The translations under genes and the position numbers were made by a program. A DNA stretch of 63,644 nucleotides from Streptomyces sp. NRRL F-2580 (GTDB taxonomy: Bacteria; Actinomycetota; Actinomycetes; Streptomycetales; Streptomycetaceae). Location: positions 1 through 63,644 of the forward strand of contig NZ_JOIR01000046.1 of the NCBI RefSeq assembly GCF_000720115.1. Direction: 5' to 3'. Positions 60,415-63,644 of the stretch are shown piece after piece (position 1 is the first letter of the stretch; every line of letters begins with the position of its first letter). The notes beneath the pieces are model-generated. The model did no database searches, was not told where the DNA came from, and worked only from the letters and a program-made list of their open reading frames with translations.

Positions 60415-61032
60415 ATGCGTTTGTTCCTTTCCTCCTGGAAATTGGGAGACTCCCCCGAACTGCTGGACGACCTCGCCAAAGGTGCCGGGCCCGCAGCTGT
60501 CATCGGCAACGCGCTGGACGCCCTACCCGCCCCGCAGAGACAGCAGGCCACCGGCCGGGAGATCGCCATGCTGCGCGACCGCGGCTACCGCGCGACCGAG
60601 GTGGACCTGCGGGACCACTTCGGTGATGCGGGCACTCTCGCCGAGCGGCTGTCCGGTTTCGGCGTCGTCTGGGTACACGGCGGCAACCCGTTCGCCCTGC
60701 GGCTGGCGATGGCCCTCAGCGGTGCGGACGAGATCCTGACCGACCTGCTGTATCGCGACGCCCTCGTCTACGCCGGCTGGAGTGCCGGCGCCTGCGTTCT
60801 GTCGCCCAGCCTGCGCGGCCTCGAACTCGTGGACGACCCCGCCGACGCCGTCACCGCCTACGACCGACAAGTGCTTTGGGAGGGTCTCGGCCTCCTGGAC
60901 TACGCCTTCGTTCCCCACTACCGCTCACCGATCCCCGAGAGCGAGTCGATCGAGCGCGTCGTGGAGCGCTACGACCGCGAAGGAGTGCTCTACCGCGTTT
61001 TCCGCGACGGCGAGGTCACCGTCGTCTCCTGA
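60415..61032 (+). CDS. Peptidase E-like (S51) / class I glutamine-amidotransferase-like protein
   Basis: A 205-residue protein. The VVWVHGGNPFALRLAM strand-turn-helix (about 84-99) and GWSAGACVLSPSL with Ser123 form the S51 nucleophile elbow, and the VPHYRSP motif provides His168. E. coli peptidase E cleaves Asp-X dipeptides; relatives include cyanophycinase. Length is a little shorter than PepE (229). It follows the oxidoreductase locus by 73 bp on the same strand. Confidence 0.85.
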   Translation: MRLFLSSWKLGDSPELLDDLAKGAGPAAVIGNALDALPAPQRQQATGREIAMLRDRGYRATEVDLRDHFGDAGTLAERLSGFGVVWVHGGNPFALRLAMALSGADEILTDLLYRDALVYAGWSAGACVLSPSLRGLELVDDPADAVTAYDRQVLWEGLGLLDYAFVPHYRSPIPESESIERVVERYDREGVLYRVFRDGEVTVVS

Positions 61033-61121
61033 CCGCCGACCCCGTCGATCCGATGACCCCCTCGAAGCCACCTGCCCCTGGGGCGTCAGCCCTCCCCCCG
61101 CCCTCGAATTGGAGCCCTCCC

Positions 61122-62033
61122 ATGCGCGTCTTCGTCACCGGAGCCACCGGCTACATCGGAGGTACGGTCGCCGATCTGCTCCTGCGCTCCGGACACCAGG
61201 TCGAAGGTCTCGTCCGAACCCAGGACAAGGCCCGCGAACTGGAGCGCCGAGGCATCACCCCCGTCCTCGGCACGCTCGACGACAGCGCACTGCTCACCGC
61301 GCGGGCCCGCGCGGCCGACGCCGTCGTCAACGCCGCCGACAGCGACCACAGGGGTGCCGTCGAAGCGCTCGTCGAGGGGCTGGCGGGCACCGGCCGCCCC
61401 CTGGTGCACACCAGCGGCTCCAGCATCGTCAGCACCGACTCCCGAGGGGAGGCCGTGGACGAGATCTTCACCGAGGCGATCGTCGCCCCCGGGTCCAGCT
61501 GGCAGCCCGTCAAGGAGAAGGCCGCCCGCGTCGCCCTCGACCGATTCGTCCTGGACGCGGCGCACAGCGGCGTGTGTTCGGTCGTGCTGTGCAACTCCCT
61601 CGTCTACGGGCACGGCCGGGGAATGGCCCGCGACAGCGTGCAGATCCCCGTGCTCGCACAACAGGCCCACGACAGCGGAGTCGTGCGGTATGTGGAAAAG
61701 GGCCGCAACATCTGGTCGACCGTCCACATCGACGACATGGCCGACCTCTACCTGCGCGCCCTCACGCACGCCGCGCCCGGATCCTTCCACTTCGTCGAGA
61801 ACGGCGAAGCCTCGTTCGCCGACATCTGCGCCGCGCTCGCCTCAGCACTGGGCCTGGGCCCCGCCGAGTCCTGGGACGCGGACACCGCCGTCGCCTTCTG
61901 GGGGCACGAACTGGCCTTGTACGTACTCGCCTCCAACAGCCGAGTACGAAGCGGAGGCGCCCGACTGGGCTGGCGTCCGGCCCACTCCTCCGCCCTCGAC
62001 TGGATCGAGAAGGAATACCTGCACTCCCGCTGA
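61122..62033 (+). CDS. NAD(P)-dependent epimerase/dehydratase-family protein
   Basis: A 303-residue extended SDR. The nucleotide-binding GATGYIGG motif is at 7-14. The Tyr-x-x-x-Lys catalytic pair is not obvious: where it is expected (after LVHTSGSSIV) the chain reads SSWQPVKEKAARV, so it belongs with atypical SDRs that bind NAD(P) but may not act as classical epimerases. ATG 61122 follows a GGAG. It lies between the S51 peptidase and MFS genes in one orientation. Confidence 0.85.
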   Translation: MRVFVTGATGYIGGTVADLLLRSGHQVEGLVRTQDKARELERRGITPVLGTLDDSALLTARARAADAVVNAADSDHRGAVEALVEGLAGTGRPLVHTSGSSIVSTDSRGEAVDEIFTEAIVAPGSSWQPVKEKAARVALDRFVLDAAHSGVCSVVLCNSLVYGHGRGMARDSVQIPVLAQQAHDSGVVRYVEKGRNIWSTVHIDDMADLYLRALTHAAPGSFHFVENGEASFADICAALASALGLGPAESWDADTAVAFWGHELALYVLASNSRVRSGGARLGWRPAHSSALDWIEKEYLHSR

Positions 62034-62114
62034 CCCCCTTGCCCGAAGCGACTCGCCCACCGCGCCACCCCTGGGCCCCGTGGCCCGGCCCCGCACTCAC
62101 TCACGGTCAGGGAC

Positions 62115-63338
62115 ATGATGAAACTCCTACCGCCCGCAGGGCCCCCACGCACTCTCGCTCTGGCCCAGTTGAGCAACTCCGTCGGCGACGGTGCGTTCTA
62201 CGTGACCTCCGCGCTCTACTTCACCCAGGTCGTCGGCCTCGCCCCCGCCAGGATCGGTGTCGGCCTCGCGGTGGCCTGGGCCGTCGGCTCGATCGTCGGA
62301 GTACCGATCGGGCGCCTCGCGGACCGCAGGGGCCCGCGCGGTACGGCCGCGCTGCTCGCCTTCGCCACCAGCGCCTCCGTCGCTGCGTTCCTCGTCGTAC
62401 GGGACTTCCTGCCGTTCCTCCTGGTCGCCTGCCTCTACGCCACCGCGCAGTCCGGCCTGGCCGCCGCCAGGCAGGCACTCCTTGCCGGACTGGTCGCCAG
62501 GGAAGAACGCACCGGCGCGCTCGCTCACCTCCAGTCCACCCTCAACGCGGGCCTGGCCGTCGGCGCGGCCCTCGGCGGCCTCGCCCTCTCCGCCGGTACC
62601 CGCGGCGCCTACCTGGCCGTCTTCGCAGTCGACGCGGTGAGTTTCCTGCTCTGCGCCCTCGTCCTGCTGCGCCTGCCGACGGTAGCCGCGCTCCCCGCGC
62701 CGAGGGGGGTCAAGCTCGCGGTGCTGCGCGACCGCCCGTACGCCGTCCTCACCCTGCTCAACACGGTGCTGCTGCTGCGGATGCCCCTGCTCAGCCTCGG
62801 CCTGCCGCTGTGGATCACCGAACGCACCACCGCCCCCGCCTGGCTGGTCTCCGTGCTCTTCGTGCTCAATACCGTCGCGGTCATGCTCTTCCAGGTACGC
62901 TTCGCCCGCTCCGTCACCGGCACGCGCACCGCGGTCAAGGCCGTCCGCCGCTCCGGCGCCCTCATGCTCCTCACCTGCGGAGTCTTCGCCCTCTCCGCAG
63001 GAACTCCGGCCTGGGCGGCAGTCGCCGCCCTGCTCGCGGGCTCGGTGCTGCTGGTCGCCGGGGAAATGCTCCAGTCCGCGGGCTCCTGGCAACTCGGCTT
63101 CGACCTGGCCCCGGCCGACCGGATCGGGGAGTACCAGGGCTTCTTCGGTACCGGCGTCACCGTCGCCCGTACCCTCGGCCCACTGGCGCTCACCACTCTG
63201 CTGATGGGCGTGGGAGCCATGGGCTGGCTCCTGCTCGGCGCTCTCTTCCTGGCTGCTTCCTGTGCCATGGGCCCGACGGCCCGCCGGGCGGCCGGAACCC
63301 GCCCTCTCCCGGTGCCCGCCGTGATCGAGGCGGCCTGA
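62115..63338 (+). CDS. MFS transporter
   Basis: A 407-residue permease with about 12 hydrophobic segments. The GVPIGRLADRRGPRG motif (about 57-71) is the conserved loop 2-3 motif A, and the chain has the QLSNSVGDGAFYVTSALYFTQVVGL first helix typical of multidrug MFS_1 exporters. Two possible starts (ATGATG at 62115/62118). It is the last gene of the LysR-side group and ends 95 bp before the right 145-bp repeat. Confidence 0.88.
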   Translation: MMKLLPPAGPPRTLALAQLSNSVGDGAFYVTSALYFTQVVGLAPARIGVGLAVAWAVGSIVGVPIGRLADRRGPRGTAALLAFATSASVAAFLVVRDFLPFLLVACLYATAQSGLAAARQALLAGLVAREERTGALAHLQSTLNAGLAVGAALGGLALSAGTRGAYLAVFAVDAVSFLLCALVLLRLPTVAALPAPRGVKLAVLRDRPYAVLTLLNTVLLLRMPLLSLGLPLWITERTTAPAWLVSVLFVLNTVAVMLFQVRFARSVTGTRTAVKAVRRSGALMLLTCGVFALSAGTPAWAAVAALLAGSVLLVAGEMLQSAGSWQLGFDLAPADRIGEYQGFFGTGVTVARTLGPLALTTLLMGVGAMGWLLLGALFLAASCAMGPTARRAAGTRPLPVPAVIEAA

Positions 63339-63433
63339 ACCGAAAGCGCCCCGTTTTTCGCTTCGTGCACGGACGCGACGCTGACCAGGGCTGTTACCGG
63401 GGAATGACGACCGGGCCGCAGGCCTGGGTGGGG

Positions 63434-63578
63434 CTGTCACACGCCTGTGACAGTCGGCGGACAGGGTCATGAAGTCGCGCGGGCAATCTCTTTATCAGGG
63501 ACAAACACCGCATTCCGGAAAGCCTCGGAAAGCGTCCCCTGCTTCCGAGGTCGTGAGCAGAGATGACCGAGACGACGC
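63434..63578. repeat. 145-bp direct repeat, right copy
   Basis: This copy matches 45137-45281 (142 of 145). Here it forms the apparent promoter and first nine codons of the regulator gene at 63553: CTGTCACAcgccTGTGACAG at 63434-63453, then about 100 bp of leader. Confidence 0.95.
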
Positions 63579-63644
63579 GCCGACCGCCGAAGCCGCCCTC
63601 CTCGCCCCCCGCGAACAGGAAGCCCTGCGCCACATCGCCGCCGG
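63553..63644 (+). CDS. LuxR-type regulator, 5' fragment (runs off the window)
   Basis: From GTG 63553 the frame reads VSRDDRDDAP, then EAALLAPREQEALRHIAAG, which matches the start of a LuxR helix-turn-helix (LTPREREVLRLIAxG). The domain stands close to the N-terminus, so this may be a short LuxR protein without a receiver domain. GAGG just upstream of GTG is the only ribosome-binding candidate; an ATG 10 nt in belongs to a different, non-coding frame. An in-frame ATG at 63469 would extend the protein, but into the repeat. Confidence 0.6.
   Translation, partial: MSRDDRDDAPTAEAALLAPREQEALRHIAA

Noticed and set aside
45137..63578. Block as an integrative conjugative element with att sites
   Set aside because: No integrase, excisionase, relaxase or FtsK-like gene is present between the repeats, and the left copy has cut a gene rather than restored one.
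1..63644. CRISPR array
   Set aside because: No set of regularly spaced repeats of 25-40 bp with unique spacers occurs; the tandem repeats seen have no spacers.

Overview
The base composition (very GC-rich, strong third-position G/C bias), GTG starts, short ATGA/GTGA overlaps inside operons, Tat and Sec signal peptides rich in Ala, and the gene families all point to a Streptomyces-type actinomycete chromosome. The mix of secreted proteins, transporters, regulators, hypothetical genes and several visibly broken genes looks like accessory (arm-like) rather than core chromosome. No integrase, transposase, rRNA or CRISPR array is visible; one tRNA gene is present.

1-10.9 kb: a His/Trp-rich secreted protein, a small cysteine-containing protein bracketed by imperfect repeats, a Tat-exported zinc amidase, a three-gene lipid-type unit (GHSLGG lipase-like protein, degenerate cytochrome P450-like protein, PlsC-like acyltransferase), a DUF2071 protein, a secreted SxxK serine hydrolase and a secreted Tap-like tripeptidyl aminopeptidase that ends at a 12-bp hairpin.

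10.9-26 kb: a tRNA-Trp(CCA), a VOC protein, an LLM flavin oxidoreductase, a DHA2-type MFS pump, a DUF4328 membrane protein, a tryptophan 2,3-dioxygenase-superfamily protein, a decayed alpha/beta hydrolase, a divergent isochorismatase/GlxA-AraC pair, an uncharacterised multidomain protein divergent from an Sfp-type phosphopantetheinyl transferase, a variant creatininase, and a terpene synthase pseudogene.

26-45 kb: a Tat-exported amidohydrolase, several small hypothetical and membrane proteins, a PAP2-like protein, an orphan NarL-type histidine kinase, a NodB deacetylase, an AbiEii-type nucleotidyltransferase, a frameshifted aminoglycoside-phosphotransferase-like gene next to a DUF4132 protein, an Asp/Gly-rich small secreted protein, a Trypco1 protein, an HPP membrane protein, an MFS transporter, another decayed hydrolase and an amidase-signature enzyme.

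45.1-63.6 kb: a block bounded by two direct copies of a 145-bp sequence (3 mismatches). The left copy replaces the C-terminal end of an alpha/beta hydrolase. The right copy is the promoter and first codons of a LuxR-type regulator that runs off the window. Inside are PadR plus an acyl-CoA dehydrogenase, a LysE exporter, two two-component systems placed tail to tail, each divergent from its own ABC transporter (a mirror-image arrangement), and a LysR-led group with a frameshifted quinone-oxidoreductase-like gene, an S51 peptidase, an epimerase and an MFS transporter.

The main points for follow-up are the 145-bp direct repeats, the mirrored two-component/ABC block, the lipase-P450-acyltransferase unit, the tRNA-Trp plus TDO-like gene, and the concentration of in-place gene decay (five loci).
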